64,000 nt of DNA from JAPLDB01 sp038230515 (GCA_038230515.1 JBBRND010000012.1:1-64000), one strand, 5' to 3'; numbered from the stretch's first letter, positions 1-9,634 are shown. Program-made: numbers and translations. Notes: generated from the sequence alone by a model not told the origin.

Positions 1-23
1 CAACGCAACGCATTGATATTAGT

Positions 24-2338
24 TTATTCCTTTCTTTTTCGCAAATTCAAATATTTTTTTCTTGGTTCTTCCGAATTCATTTCATTAAGTTTTTCATAGG
101 CACTTAATACCGATTCGGGAACATCGCCTTTGTAATTTATTTTGAAAAAGGAAAATCCATTAAAAGGAATTGTATTTTCATTTGCAAAAAGTGTTACCTG
201 TTTTTCTGTTCCGTTATTTTTAAAATAATTCATGAACACACCTTCTCTTTCTTTAACCAGTTGCTCATATTTTTTGTTTACTAAAGTTGTTCCTATTAAA
301 CGATAACACTTTTCCTGCACAGTAAACAACATGGAATCTTTTACATGACTATCGAGATATTTTAAAAACAAAGAATCCTTTGAAGACATTTTCTCAATGC
401 TTACTGAATCATCTTCCGACATTGTTCCAACGTTTTTATTATCACGAGAAAAAAAATATTTTTTCTTCGCTTCAAAAAACAGAATGTATTCTTTTTCCTT
501 TCCCGCATACTGAAACGGATGAACCATAATATTTACTTCGGGATTCGCTTTTAGAAAATTAGCAATTTTGTTCATGAAAGTTTCCTGCGTATTGCGCAAT
601 TTAGTTTGTCGCATGGACCAACTTAACGAGAGCGATTTTTCTATTTCATTTTCAGTATTCTTTACTTCGATACGATACGGAGTTGTAGCTGGTTTTACGA
701 AGATATTTTGCAGCAAATCAACAATCACATCCTGGAGATGAAACTTTGGATCTTTTAAGTCACCCGTTATCGGGATTTCGTAATCAATCACATTGCCACT
801 CTCACGCACAAACGACATGATGAGCGGCATTGGAATCCAATGCGAATCTTTTTTCCTGATTCTTTTTGTAACGCGTGGATCAACCAACACAAAATGATTG
901 GTGCTTTCAATACTATTATTTCGCACATTCCAGTTTCCGTTCAATTCTACAATGCCTCTGTCTAACGGAAACGAAGTGAAACTAATCAGGTATGGATTAA
1001 ATGCAGCAGCAGGAATTTTTTCTAATTTGTAAGTGAGATTAAAATCGTTGTTGTTCTTTGGATTTATGCTTGCTGTTACGGCAACATGACCGTAAGGCTC
1101 GATACCACTTTCAAGAAAAAGGCTCACCCATTTTTTGGTATTGTAAACCGAATCTGCTTTTATATTTAAAGGCTCCATCTCTGCCGAAAATTTTTCGTTG
1201 ATGGAATAATCATTGAAAAGAACATCGCCATTCTTCACAGCAAGACTGTTAATTTTAAAATCACTTTGAAAGAAATTTTTGAAAATGAATTTCACATAAT
1301 TGGCAATTTCAATAATCAGGTTAAACTCTTCGGGATTTGCATTTACTGCTTTTACATTCGCGCCTTCTTTGCCAAACATGCGTTGAATATTGTCTAAGTA
1401 ATCGTACCGTTCATATTTAAAATAAGGACGTGCAAGCAGTACGGAATCGAAAAAATATTTTTTGTTTTCAGGTGCAAGTTCTTTAATGTCCACAGAAAAT
1501 TTTTTAAAGGATACAAAATCTTCGGTAGGAGTTTTTCCGAAATGAAAATCATTGAGCGCTAAATTGCCGTTCAGGTTTATGTTGTCCTCATCATCTAAAT
1601 TTCCTTTTCCTTTAAGGTCAGCATCAAGTGTCGCTGAGAAATTTCCATAATTTTCAAGTTGTTTAAGGTATTGACCAATAAGGCTCAGGTCAAGCTTATG
1701 AATCACAGTAGCAATACGGTAATCTTTGTTGTTTGCGTTCAGCATAAAATCGCAGCTAACATCTCCGCTGCCAGTGCCGGGAATGAATGACAATTTTCCA
1801 GTGATAGAATCAACATTCCAGTATTTGCCAGTACTTTTAAAATTTACTTTCTTAATCGTATAGTTGATTGGAGTAATATCTTCAACATATTGAAATTCTC
1901 CATCAAGAATTTCGACATCAAGAATATTAAAATGAACAGGTGCCTTACTTGTGTCTGGCTTTCCTTTTGGAGTAAATTTTTCGATGAGGTCAGAGAAGTT
2001 AAAATGTTTTTTATTCTGAATAATAATTCCTTTCGGTTGGTTAAGTTTAAGAGCACTTATTTCATACGTTTTTGAAAATAATTTTGACATTGAAAAATTT
2101 ACACTTAATCCATTTACCGAAAAGAAAACGCTATCGCTGTTCTGTTCAAAAAATTTGAGATTGCTAAAATGAATATATCCTGTGAATGGATTTACATACA
2201 CCCAATCCATTTTTATTCACGTCCTGAATATTTTACATCATATTTTTCAATAAGGTATTTTGTGATAGGAGAAATAAATAAAATCACCACCGCAACAAAT
2301 AAAACAATGACAAGTGACTAATCTTGTTTCACTTTCAT
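24..2338 (-). pseudogene. DUF748/AsmA-like envelope protein, broken 5' end
   Basis: The uninterrupted frame covers 24-2210 (728 codons) and has the beta-rich repetitive character of DUF748/AsmA-like proteins, which are anchored in the inner membrane and extend into the periplasm. That frame opens at MDWVYVNPF without the expected anchor. The anchor is present upstream. An ATG at 2336-2338, preceded by AAGGA, encodes MKVKQD, then TAG (2318-2320), then SLVIVLFVAVVILFISP and a positively charged stretch ending in SGRE, then TAA (2213-2215). One extra base in the T run at 2210-2214 would join the two frames. Two lesions in one gene suggest a pseudogene; a sequencing error can explain the frameshift but not easily both. 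An intact DUF748 gene lies at 16155-17336. Confidence 0.75.
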
Positions 2339-2931
2339 GCTTCCTTAACTGCATCTGAAACATCAGAGGCAAGAAACTGCTCACGGATTTTCAAAACGAG
2401 CTGGATACCAACTGCTTTTGCAGAACTGTTTCACTTTCTACAAAAAGTGAAACATGATTCCAAAAAGCGGCATGGCGCTTACAAAGTGCTTGTCTTCTTA
2501 TTTTAATCTCTGGAGATGTATAGTGAATACAAACAGCAAAATATATTGTACCCCAGTACCATCTATAAAGTAGAATAGTATGACTAAACTTTTTTACTTT
2601 TGTTTCTGCACGGACTGGCGTTATACGAAAGCCGTGGGCTGAATCGTTTATCGTAACTTTTTGCAAGAAACAAACGGCAGTTCAAGGCAGGCGAAGCCTT
2701 GTTTGCCATTCTTCGTAAAATAAAAAGAGAAGCAACGAAGCCACGCAAACCAATCGCAAAGTTTCTTCACATTTTATTATCCCCAAATGCACATCACTTA
2801 CTATTAACATTCAGCTTCCTGTTCATCGAAACAGAGCAAATTCAAACAGACAAGATGAAATTTAGTCTGATAGTTTTAATTTTTATCTTTACACCGACAA
2901 CAATGAATAAACAATCTGACATTAATATTAA
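2339..2931. other. intergenic stretch without a supported gene
   Basis: I see no supported gene here. Short open frames on both strands (for example 2391-2666 minus) match no family I know. An imperfect hairpin lies at 2676-2707, with CAAGGC (2683-2688) pairing with GCCTTG (2696-2701) and further pairing outside. It may be a remnant repeat or a transcription-ending structure. Confidence 0.4.
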
Positions 2932-2955
2932 TTGTTTTCAAAATTAATTCCTGAA

Positions 2956-3402
2956 ATGCAAGCTGACAGTTTAAAAATCCTTCTTGCTGATGATGATGCA
3001 GATGATTGTTTGTTTTTTAAAGATGCGTTGGACGAACTTCCTGTTACTGCATCATTAAATACGGTTAAAAATGGAGTTGAACTTATGAGCCTTCTTAAAA
3101 GTAATTCAATCAACCTCCCTCATGTTCTTTTTCTTGACCTCAACATGCCACGCAAAACGGGCTTTGAATGTTTATCAGAAATAAAGCAAAATGAAAATTT
3201 AAAACAATTACTTGTAATAGTTTATTCTACTTCATCAAATCCCGAGGTGATGGATTTGCTTTATCATAAAGGTGCACACTATTACATTCGCAAACCGGCA
3301 GATTTTGTAAATCTGAAATCAGTAATTCATAAAGCTCTTTCATTAACCGTGCAAACCAAGTTATTACCACCTTCCAAGGAGAATTTTTTAATACAACCAT
3401 AA
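2956..3402 (+). CDS. single-domain response regulator
   Basis: A stand-alone receiver domain of about 148 residues that would receive phosphate from a histidine kinase. It has the acidic cluster LLADDDADD, the phospho-acceptor Asp in FLDLNMP (Asp61 from this start), a switch Ser/Thr in YSTSS and the conserved Lys in RKPADF. No output domain follows, so it probably acts through protein contacts or phosphotransfer, as in Rcp1/CheY-like regulators. An in-frame start at 2932 exists, but the domain begins naturally at MQADSLKILL. The kinase gene starts 8 bases downstream, so the two are probably co-transcribed. A decayed relative lies at 20425-20960 in the opposite orientation. Confidence 0.9.
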   Translation: MQADSLKILLADDDADDCLFFKDALDELPVTASLNTVKNGVELMSLLKSNSINLPHVLFLDLNMPRKTGFECLSEIKQNENLKQLLVIVYSTSSNPEVMDLLYHKGAHYYIRKPADFVNLKSVIHKALSLTVQTKLLPPSKENFLIQP

Positions 3403-3410
3403 AAAATTAA

Positions 3411-5867
3411 ATGAAAGACCTTGTTGATAATACTATTCAATTTCTTTCTGCCCCTGGCGAAATGGCTGAACTTACTCGCAGGAAAGATTGGAAAGCAACG
3501 CAGTTAGGACCAGTTGAAGAATGGCCGCAAAGTCTCCGTACTATTATCGGAATTATACTTAACTCAAAGTTTCCCATGTTTTTGTGGTGGGGCCCGGAGC
3601 TAATTTGTTTATACAATGATGCCTACCGTCCGAGCTTAGGACAGAAAGGTAAACATCCTTCTATTCTTGGAATGAAAGCAGAAGATGCCTGGCCAGAGAT
3701 TTGGAGCATTATCAAACCACTCATTGACCAAGTGATGAACGGTGGCGAAGCAACTTGGAGTCAAGACCAACTGATACCCATTTACCGAAACGGTATAATT
3801 GAAGATGTTTACTGGACATTCAGTTACAGTCCTGCTTATGATGAATCAGGAAAAGTTGCAGGAGTATTAGTTACCTGTGCTGAAACAACTGCACAGGTAT
3901 TAACCCAAAAAAAATTAGAAGAAAGCGAACGCAGACTCAGGGCTATGATTTTGCAGGCACCCGCTTCCATAGCCGTTCTGCGCGGGAAAAATCATGTTGT
4001 TGAAATGGTAAATCCCCGTTCGCTTGAGATATGGGGCAGAACTGAACAAGATGTTTTAAATAAACCCATCCTCGATGCCATGCCCGAATTAAAAACACAG
4101 AGCATTAAAGAAATTTTGGACGGTGTATATAATACCGGAAAAGTTTTTTCAGTGTCGGAGCTTGAGGTGAACATAATAAGGGGCGGGAAAGAAGAAACAA
4201 TTTATGTGAATGCCAGTTGGGAACCGATTTATAATTCTACAGGTGAAATTGACGGAATAATGGCTGGCGGAGTTGACGTAACCGCACATGTTACCGCACG
4301 AAAAAAGATTAAAGAAAGTGAAGAAGCCAATGAAAAAATAGCAACGCATTTAAAGCTTGCTACCGTTTCTGCAAATGTTGGCACTTGGTCGTTAGATATT
4401 CAAACACAAAAACTGGAGTGGAGTGCATTGCACAAAAAATTATGGGGGTATGATGAGCATCAGGAAGGTTTGGTATATGAAGACTGGCATAAAATTATTG
4501 TCAATGAGGATAAAGAAAAGGCTTTTAGAAACATCGAAGAAGCAAGAATAAATCATACCGTTTATGATGTAGAATATCGAATAAATAAAGCTGACGATAA
4601 TGAGGTGCGCTGGATGAAATCCATTGGCAAGTATCAGTATAATGATAATGGCGAAGCAGAAACGCTCACCGGAATCAGTTATGATATTACCGAAAGAATG
4701 AAGTTTGAAGATAGCCTTCTTGAAAGTGAACAAAAATTCCGCCTTCTTGCTGATTCCATGCCACAGCACATCTGGACGGCAGACACACAGGGAAATCTTA
4801 ATTATTTTAATAAATCTGTTTTTGATTATTCAGGATTGTCACTTGAAAAGATAAACAAAGACGGATGGTTGCAGATTGTACATCCTGATGACAGAGAAAG
4901 AAATATTAAAGAATGGATTGAATCTGTTGCCACAGGAAAAGATTTTTTATTGGAACACCGCTTTCGCAGGCATGATGGAGAGTTCCGGTGGCAATTGAGT
5001 CGCGCAAAACCACAACGAGATGAGAATGGAATTATACAGATGTGGGTAGGCACCAGCACGGATATACAAGAACAAAAAACTTTTGCCGAAGCGTTGGAAA
5101 CCGAAGTTCACGACAGATCCAAAGAACTTACTCAAAAAAACATTGACCTCGAAAAAATGAACAAAGAACTCCAGTCATTTGCCTATATATCCAGTCATGA
5201 TTTGCAGGAACCATTACGTAAAATCCAAACTTTCGCAACACGTATAGTCGAAAAAGAAAAAGAGAATCTTTCTGAAAATGGAAAAGATTTATTCAACCGT
5301 ATGCAAAGTTCAGCAGGGCGCATGCAGGCACTTATTGATGATTTACTTGCCTATTCCCGTACTAATACGTCAGAACGTGTTTTTGAAAAGGTAAATCTAA
5401 ATACCGTTATTGAAAAGGTAAAACAGGATCTCAAAGAGGAAATCCTCAATAAGAATGCTGTAATAGAAATAAAGGATACATGTGATGTAAATATTATTCC
5501 TTTTCAGTTTCGGCAGCTTTTTTATAACCTTATAAGCAATTCGTTAAAATTTTCAAACCCTCAAAAGCCTTTGCACATAGACATAAACAGTGAACATGCT
5601 AAAGGTGATAAATTTAAAAACGAAAGTTTAGAGGGCAACGCTGAGTATTGCCACATCACCGTTGCTGATAACGGTATTGGTTTTGAACCACAATATAGTG
5701 AAAAGATTTTTGAATTATTCCAGCATCTTCATGGTAAAAATGAATACCAGGGAACAGGCATAGGACTTGCCATTGTAAAAAGAATTGTAGAAAATCATAA
5801 CGGCATTATCGCGGCAAAAGGTGAATTAGGCAAAGGGGCAACATTTGATATTTATCTTCCTGTTTAA
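3411..5867 (+). CDS. multi-PAS sensor histidine kinase
   Basis: 818 residues. About four PAS-type sensor modules occupy residues 1-560 (roughly 20-165, 170-295, 312-430 and 440-560), with recurring PAS C-terminal signatures such as GISYDITERMKFE and GTSTDIQEQKTF. No membrane segment is visible, so it is probably cytoplasmic. A short coiled stretch leads to the HisKA domain with phospho-acceptor His596 in SSHDLQEPLRK. The ATPase domain has the N box (NLISNSLKFS), G1 (VADNGIGFEP) and G2 (GTGIGLAIVKRI) and ends in the usual GATFDIYLP. It most likely phosphorylates the adjacent regulator at 2956-3402. The signal is unknown. The following ferritin gene suggests, without proving, a stress or iron context. 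Confidence 0.93.
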   Translation: MKDLVDNTIQFLSAPGEMAELTRRKDWKATQLGPVEEWPQSLRTIIGIILNSKFPMFLWWGPELICLYNDAYRPSLGQKGKHPSILGMKAEDAWPEIWSIIKPLIDQVMNGGEATWSQDQLIPIYRNGIIEDVYWTFSYSPAYDESGKVAGVLVTCAETTAQVLTQKKLEESERRLRAMILQAPASIAVLRGKNHVVEMVNPRSLEIWGRTEQDVLNKPILDAMPELKTQSIKEILDGVYNTGKVFSVSELEVNIIRGGKEETIYVNASWEPIYNSTGEIDGIMAGGVDVTAHVTARKKIKESEEANEKIATHLKLATVSANVGTWSLDIQTQKLEWSALHKKLWGYDEHQEGLVYEDWHKIIVNEDKEKAFRNIEEARINHTVYDVEYRINKADDNEVRWMKSIGKYQYNDNGEAETLTGISYDITERMKFEDSLLESEQKFRLLADSMPQHIWTADTQGNLNYFNKSVFDYSGLSLEKINKDGWLQIVHPDDRERNIKEWIESVATGKDFLLEHRFRRHDGEFRWQLSRAKPQRDENGIIQMWVGTSTDIQEQKTFAEALETEVHDRSKELTQKNIDLEKMNKELQSFAYISSHDLQEPLRKIQTFATRIVEKEKENLSENGKDLFNRMQSSAGRMQALIDDLLAYSRTNTSERVFEKVNLNTVIEKVKQDLKEEILNKNAVIEIKDTCDVNIIPFQFRQLFYNLISNSLKFSNPQKPLHIDINSEHAKGDKFKNESLEGNAEYCHITVADNGIGFEPQYSEKIFELFQHLHGKNEYQGTGIGLAIVKRIVENHNGIIAAKGELGKGATFDIYLPV

Positions 5868-5910
5868 TTTCAGATTGTAAATTTTTAACTACTATTTCAA
5901 AATATAAAAT

Positions 5911-6462
5911 ATGAATACGAACAGACTTTCAAAAACAATGGCAAAAGCGTTGAACACGCAATTTACAAAGGAAGCTCATGCTTCACAAATCTATTTGTCC
6001 TACGGTGCATGGGTGGACAGTGAAGGATACGGAGGAATTGCGAATTTTCTTTTTCGTCATGCGCAGGAAGAGCGGAATCACATGATGAAAATTCTGGAGT
6101 ATATTTTAAAAAGAGGTGGCAAAGTAACCATAGATGCAATACCAGCACCTCCTGAAAATCCTATAAGCATATATAAATGCTTTGAAAAAATATTTGAGCA
6201 TGAAGTCGATAACACAAAAGCAATATATGCTATTGTAAAAATGAGTCATGATGAAGGAGACTGGGCAACATGGAATTTTATGCAATGGTTCGTAAAAGAG
6301 CAAACCGAAGAAGAAACACTTGCCATGAACTTACTCGATAAATTAAAAATTGCTGGCGGAGAGAAAACAAGCAGCGATACTTTATATTCATTAGACAAAG
6401 ACTTAGAAAAAACTCCGGATGAGGCACGTTCGGCAGAAGATGTTACAGCAGATAAACCTTGA
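5911..6462 (+). CDS. ftnA: non-haem ferritin
   Basis: 183 residues, a normal length for bacterial ferritin. Ferritin oxidises Fe(II) and stores the iron as a mineral inside a 24-subunit shell in the cytoplasm. The ferroxidase ligands are all visible at the spacing of E. coli FtnA shifted by four: Glu21, Glu54, His57, Glu98, Gln131 and Glu134. The acidic tail after residue 155 is low-complexity. It lies between a two-component system and a broken iron permease, ahead of a second ferritin-like family (DUF892) and catalase, consistent with handling iron and peroxide under stress. Confidence 0.93.
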   Translation: MNTNRLSKTMAKALNTQFTKEAHASQIYLSYGAWVDSEGYGGIANFLFRHAQEERNHMMKILEYILKRGGKVTIDAIPAPPENPISIYKCFEKIFEHEVDNTKAIYAIVKMSHDEGDWATWNFMQWFVKEQTEEETLAMNLLDKLKIAGGEKTSSDTLYSLDKDLEKTPDEARSAEDVTADKP

Positions 6463-6504
6463 TGGGCAAGTAAATTTTTTAATATTTTCAGCATTCAATA
6501 TTAA

Positions 6505-6985
6505 TTACTTGGTTTTATCCTTCAACTCTTTTTCCATTTCCTTTTTTAAATTATGTTGCTCATGCGATTCAACCATTGAATGTGATTGAATCAGGCTTTC
6601 TTCATTTTTGGTAAAGTCACTTAATTTGCTGTAATATTTTTGAATTATTTTCAATTCGTCCTCAGTCATATTTTCTACGTCCACAAGCCGGTTGTTTGCA
6701 AACTCGCGAGCAGCTACCTGGCCATGCAGTTTTAATTGTATGGCAAGAGAATCTTTATTTGAGCTTTCCGAATTAAGAACACCATCAAAAATGTAATGAT
6801 GGTGGTGCCTGTATTATTTACCATCTGCCAGTTTTCAGAATAATGAAATGCCGGACTGGATAATGCCCAACCAACAACTATTGCAAATGCAATTATAAAG
6901 GCATAGGTGCTTCCTGTTGCTTTGGTAATTTGTGAAGCAAGTTTTCAAAATATCCTGCATGTGATTTTGTTATTTCTTTTTCCAT
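6505..6985 (-). pseudogene. low-affinity iron permease family, frameshifted
   Basis: Reading the minus strand in three frames rebuilds a small two-helix membrane protein of the low-affinity iron permease family. It starts MEKEITKSHAGYFE (ATG at 6983-6985), then after a frame change near 6941-6949 reads KLASQITKATGSTYAF, a hydrophobic helix, SSPAFHYSENWQMVNNTGTT and a second helix. After a second change near 6771-6781 it continues SESSNKDSLAIQLKLHGQ to a stop at 6505-6507. The NWQ..N..TTI..F pattern and the LAIQLKL segment are family hallmarks. Two independent frameshifts mean it cannot make a full protein as written. It sits tail-to-tail with ferritin. Confidence 0.8.
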
Positions 6986-7107
6986 TTTTTTTATCATAAA
7001 ATTTTCAAAATCTACACCCATTGTTGATTTTTTTACTCTTAAATTAGTTAAATTATGTAAAATATTCCACAAGTTATGGTGCAATGATACCATTGAACAG
7101 TCATTTT

Positions 7108-7137
7108 TTTGTGGCATCTTTTTTATACTTACATTTT
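7108..7137 (+). promoter_or_regulatory. candidate Bacteroidota promoter for the DUF892 gene
   Basis: TTTG at 7108-7111 and TACATTTT at 7130-7137 resemble the -33 and -7 elements (TTTG, TAnnTTTG) with an 18-base spacer. The predicted start of transcription is about 25-30 bases before the ATG at 7171, which argues against the in-frame start at 7084. Confidence 0.4.
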
Positions 7138-7170
7138 AAACAATCTCAAATTAAAATCAAAGTCAAACAA

Positions 7171-7782
7171 ATGGAAAAAAATTCTAAGACCGCTTCAAAC
7201 GGCAAACAAAAAGAATCGGCTGCTAAAGGTGTTAAAACAAAATCGGATGCAGCGCAGGGTCTTCGTGACTTATTTGAAGACGAATTAAAAGATATTTATT
7301 GGGCAGAGAAAGAACTCACCAAAGCAATTCCCAAGATGATTAAGAACGCAACCTCTGAAGATTTGGTAGAAGCACTTACGGCCCATCTTGAAGAAACAAA
7401 AAATCATGTATCACGCTTGGAAGAAGTTTTCTCTTCTATAGGAGTAAAAGCACAGGCAAAAAAATGTGAAGCAATGGCAGGACTTACAAAAGAAGCAGGC
7501 GAAATAATGGAAGAAACTGAAGCAGGTGTGGTGCGCGATGCAGGAATTATTTCAGCTGGACAAAAAGTGGAACATTACGAAATCGCAACTTACGGCACAC
7601 TTGCTTCATTTGCAAAAACACTCGGAGAAGATGAAGCTGCATCTTTATTAGAAGAAACACTGAACGAAGAGAAAGCAGCAGACAAAAAATTATCTGAAAT
7701 TTCCGATACAATAAATGTTGATGCAGCAGATGAAGACGAAGAATCAGAAGCCGAAACACCCGTAGCAACAAAGAGAAGATAA
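7171..7782 (+). CDS. DUF892 ferritin-like protein (YciE/YciF family)
   Basis: 203 residues from this start. Residues about 25-180 form the four-helix DUF892 domain beginning LRDLFEDELKDIYWAEKEL, a ferritin-like family often induced by stress and thought to bind a di-metal centre. Carboxylate and His residues recur in AEKEL, HLEETKNH and GQKVEHYEIA. The N-terminus is Lys/Ser-rich and the tail is acidic, both low-complexity and probably disordered. A frame open from 7084 adds 29 residues, but the likely promoter lies inside that extension. Exact biochemical function is unknown for the family. Confidence 0.88.
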   Translation: MEKNSKTASNGKQKESAAKGVKTKSDAAQGLRDLFEDELKDIYWAEKELTKAIPKMIKNATSEDLVEALTAHLEETKNHVSRLEEVFSSIGVKAQAKKCEAMAGLTKEAGEIMEETEAGVVRDAGIISAGQKVEHYEIATYGTLASFAKTLGEDEAASLLEETLNEEKAADKKLSEISDTINVDAADEDEESEAETPVATKRR

Positions 7783-7835
7783 ATTCGATCTCAATTAATA
7801 ATTAAATAATTTAACATTATAAAAAACATAAAATT

Positions 7836-8135
7836 ATGAGCTCAGGAAAAGTAATATTAGGTGTGTTAGGAGGCTTCGCAGCTGGTGCAATATTAGGGAT
7901 TCTTCTTGCTCCTGACAAAGGAACAAACACACGCAAAATGATTTCTAAAAAAGGAGGAGATTATCTGGATAATTTGAAAAGCAAATTCGAAGATTTTCTG
8001 GTAACAGCAACTAACGATTTAGAATATGTTAAAAGCGAAGCAGAGAATTTCATTGACAAGGGAAAAGAGAAAGTAAAAGATGTTAAAGATGAAATTAAAA
8101 ATAAAGCAGGCGAAAAATTTTCAACACAATCCTGA
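7836..8135 (+). CDS. YtxH-like stress protein
   Basis: 99 residues. An N-terminal glycine-rich membrane segment (ILGVLGGFAAGAILGILLAP) is followed by DKGTNTRKMISKKG, the usual YtxH junction, and then an amphipathic Lys/Glu-rich helix that is probably cytoplasmic. YtxH-like proteins are general stress proteins without known catalysis. It is 53 bases after the DUF892 gene and 3 bases before the next small gene, so a common transcript is likely. Confidence 0.8.
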   Translation: MSSGKVILGVLGGFAAGAILGILLAPDKGTNTRKMISKKGGDYLDNLKSKFEDFLVTATNDLEYVKSEAENFIDKGKEKVKDVKDEIKNKAGEKFSTQS

Positions 8136-8138
8136 CAC

Positions 8139-8312
8139 ATGAAAAATCAATCTCTCTTAATCGCACTTGTTATTTCATTTCTTACTACGTTTTCCAGTTG
8201 TGCTGTTGTAGGTGGCATATTTAAAGCAGGCATGGGAGTAGGCATTTTTATCGTGGTGTTAGTTATTGCAGTTGTGATATTTTTTATTAGCAGAATGGGG
8301 AAGAACAAATAA
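8139..8312 (+). CDS. 57-aa predicted lipoprotein with one membrane helix
   Basis: ATG at 8139, TAA at 8310-8312. The product starts MKNQSLLIALVISFLTTF followed by SSC, a plausible lipobox, then AVVGGIFKAGMGVGIF and a hydrophobic helix ending SRMGKNK. Small proteins with this SSC..GGIFKAG pattern are familiar in Bacteroidota and are often beside YtxH-like genes; no function is known. It starts three bases after the YtxH-like stop codon. Confidence 0.7.
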   Translation: MKNQSLLIALVISFLTTFSSCAVVGGIFKAGMGVGIFIVVLVIAVVIFFISRMGKNK

Positions 8313-8338
8313 CTAATAACAATTATAAATTTTAAAAA

Positions 8339-8842
8339 ATGAAAATAATACAAAAAGTTTATATACTGGTTACCCTGGGAATGCTTTGCATATCAAATAA
8401 AATAAGTGCGCAGGTTGATTCTATGTCAAACAGGAGCATGGACGATACATACCAGCAACCAAATAGTAATACAATGAAACAGGACGGTAATATTATAGAT
8501 CATGATCAAGATGCCGGAAGCATGCCTACTCAGGATGATAATACGGGAAATATGCATAATCAAATGAATGAAAACGGAATAATAACTAATGGGGGAGATT
8601 CCATGAACATGGATAAACGGAATAAGAAAAATTCCTCCGGAACTTCGCATCATTCTTCCATGCAGGACACAAAGCACGTAGAAAAGCCGGTACAACCTGT
8701 AACATCGGTTAATGCAACCCGACCAGTTAAAACGTTACCTCCCGTTAAAAATACTCAGAATAAAAATAATATAAAAACAACTAAAAATAAAACAATGTAT
8801 CTCGTGCCTGATAGTACGAAAAGAAAAGATACATTAAAGTAA
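8339..8842 (+). CDS. secreted low-complexity protein, unknown function
   Basis: 167 residues. The N-terminus MKIIQKVYILVTLGMLCI ending NKISAQ is a convincing Sec signal peptide with cleavage after Ala-Gln. The mature part is rich in Asn, Met, Asp and Ser with repeated SM/MDN-type words and then Lys/Thr/Pro-rich sequence. I recognise no domain. It is 26 bases after the small lipoprotein gene and belongs to the same run of stress-related genes. Confidence 0.65.
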   Translation: MKIIQKVYILVTLGMLCISNKISAQVDSMSNRSMDDTYQQPNSNTMKQDGNIIDHDQDAGSMPTQDDNTGNMHNQMNENGIITNGGDSMNMDKRNKKNSSGTSHHSSMQDTKHVEKPVQPVTSVNATRPVKTLPPVKNTQNKNNIKTTKNKTMYLVPDSTKRKDTLK

Positions 8843-8896
8843 GGGCATAGTACCATATAAATTTAATAATTATTATTAACAATTAAACTAAAAAAA

Positions 8897-9448
8897 ATGA
8901 AAGAAGAAACAAAAAGTCAAATGGCTGATACTATGACATCAGACCGCAAAATGTTAACCGGAATGTTCGCTGACCGCGAAAGCACTGAAAATGCTTACAA
9001 TACGTTGCACGAAAGAGGTTACACAAAAGATGACATTAATTTAGTAATGTCAGATGACACGAGGAAAAAGTATTTCGAAAAAGGAAATACTGAAATTGGC
9101 AACAAAGCAATGGAAGGTGCAGGCACAGGTTCTGCAATAGGTGGTGCTATCGGTGCCGTTGCAGGTGTTATTGCTGCAATTGGAACGAGCCTCGTTATTC
9201 CTGGCTTAGGTTTAATAGTTGCCGGCCCTATAGCTGCCGGATTAGCTGGTGCAGGCGCAGGTGGAATTACAGGAGGATTAATAGGAGCATTAGTTGGTTC
9301 AGGAATGCCTGAAGAACGTGCCCGCCTGTATGAAAAGGGAGTTAAAGATGGAAAAATTGTTATGGGAGTTCATCCGCGCAACGAAGATGACGCAAAATAT
9401 TTCCAAACAGACTGGACTTCTAAAAAAGCCGAACAGGTTACCTGGTAA
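8897..9448 (+). CDS. general stress protein, YflT/GSP17M-like with glycine-zipper segment
   Basis: 183 residues. Residues about 20-60 (MLTGMFADRESTENAYNTL, then RGYTKDDINLVMSDD) match the ferredoxin-like fold of the general stress protein 17M family. A long Gly/Ala-rich segment (about 75-135, glycine-zipper character) may insert in or lie on a membrane. The C-terminal part (DGKIVMGVHPRNEDDAKYF) repeats the typical ending. A strong terminator follows at 9469-9497, closing the small-protein cluster. Confidence 0.75.
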   Translation: MKEETKSQMADTMTSDRKMLTGMFADRESTENAYNTLHERGYTKDDINLVMSDDTRKKYFEKGNTEIGNKAMEGAGTGSAIGGAIGAVAGVIAAIGTSLVIPGLGLIVAGPIAAGLAGAGAGGITGGLIGALVGSGMPEERARLYEKGVKDGKIVMGVHPRNEDDAKYFQTDWTSKKAEQVTW

Positions 9449-9468
9449 TTAATAATAAATGGTTGTAT

Positions 9469-9497
9469 AAAGCGGGTCATTAGGACCCGCTTTTTTT
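9469..9497 (+). terminator. intrinsic terminator
   Basis: AAAGCGGGTC (9469-9478) pairs perfectly with GACCCGCTTT (9484-9493) around the loop ATTAG, followed by a T run to 9497. Confidence 0.92.
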
Positions 9498-9555
9498 AAA
9501 TTAAACTATATTCTTATAAGTAATTTCTTCAGAACAATTATTCCCGGATACGTTG

Positions 9556-9634
9556 CCTAAAAATTAGGAGGAGGTTGTATTATACAATTATAATCTTTGC
9601 TACCATCTATATGGTAATGGGACATTGCCATTAC
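9556..9634. promoter_or_regulatory. palindrome-rich region upstream of katE
   Basis: Five inverted repeats lie within 80 bases: CCTAA/TTAGG (9556-9568), TTGTAT-T-ATACAA (9575-9587), ATTATA-CAAT-TATAAT (9579-9594), TACCAT-CTAT-ATGGTA (9601-9616) and GTAATGG/CCATTAC (9614-9634). AATCTTTG (9592-9599) could be a -7 element. The second and third are candidate operators for a peroxide regulator (the ATTATA/TATAAT half-sites recall PerR boxes); the last two would lie in the mRNA leader. Confidence 0.45.

Noticed and set aside
2391..2666. 91-codon minus-strand frame
   Set aside because: No family pattern, poor codon character, and in a region without operon context.
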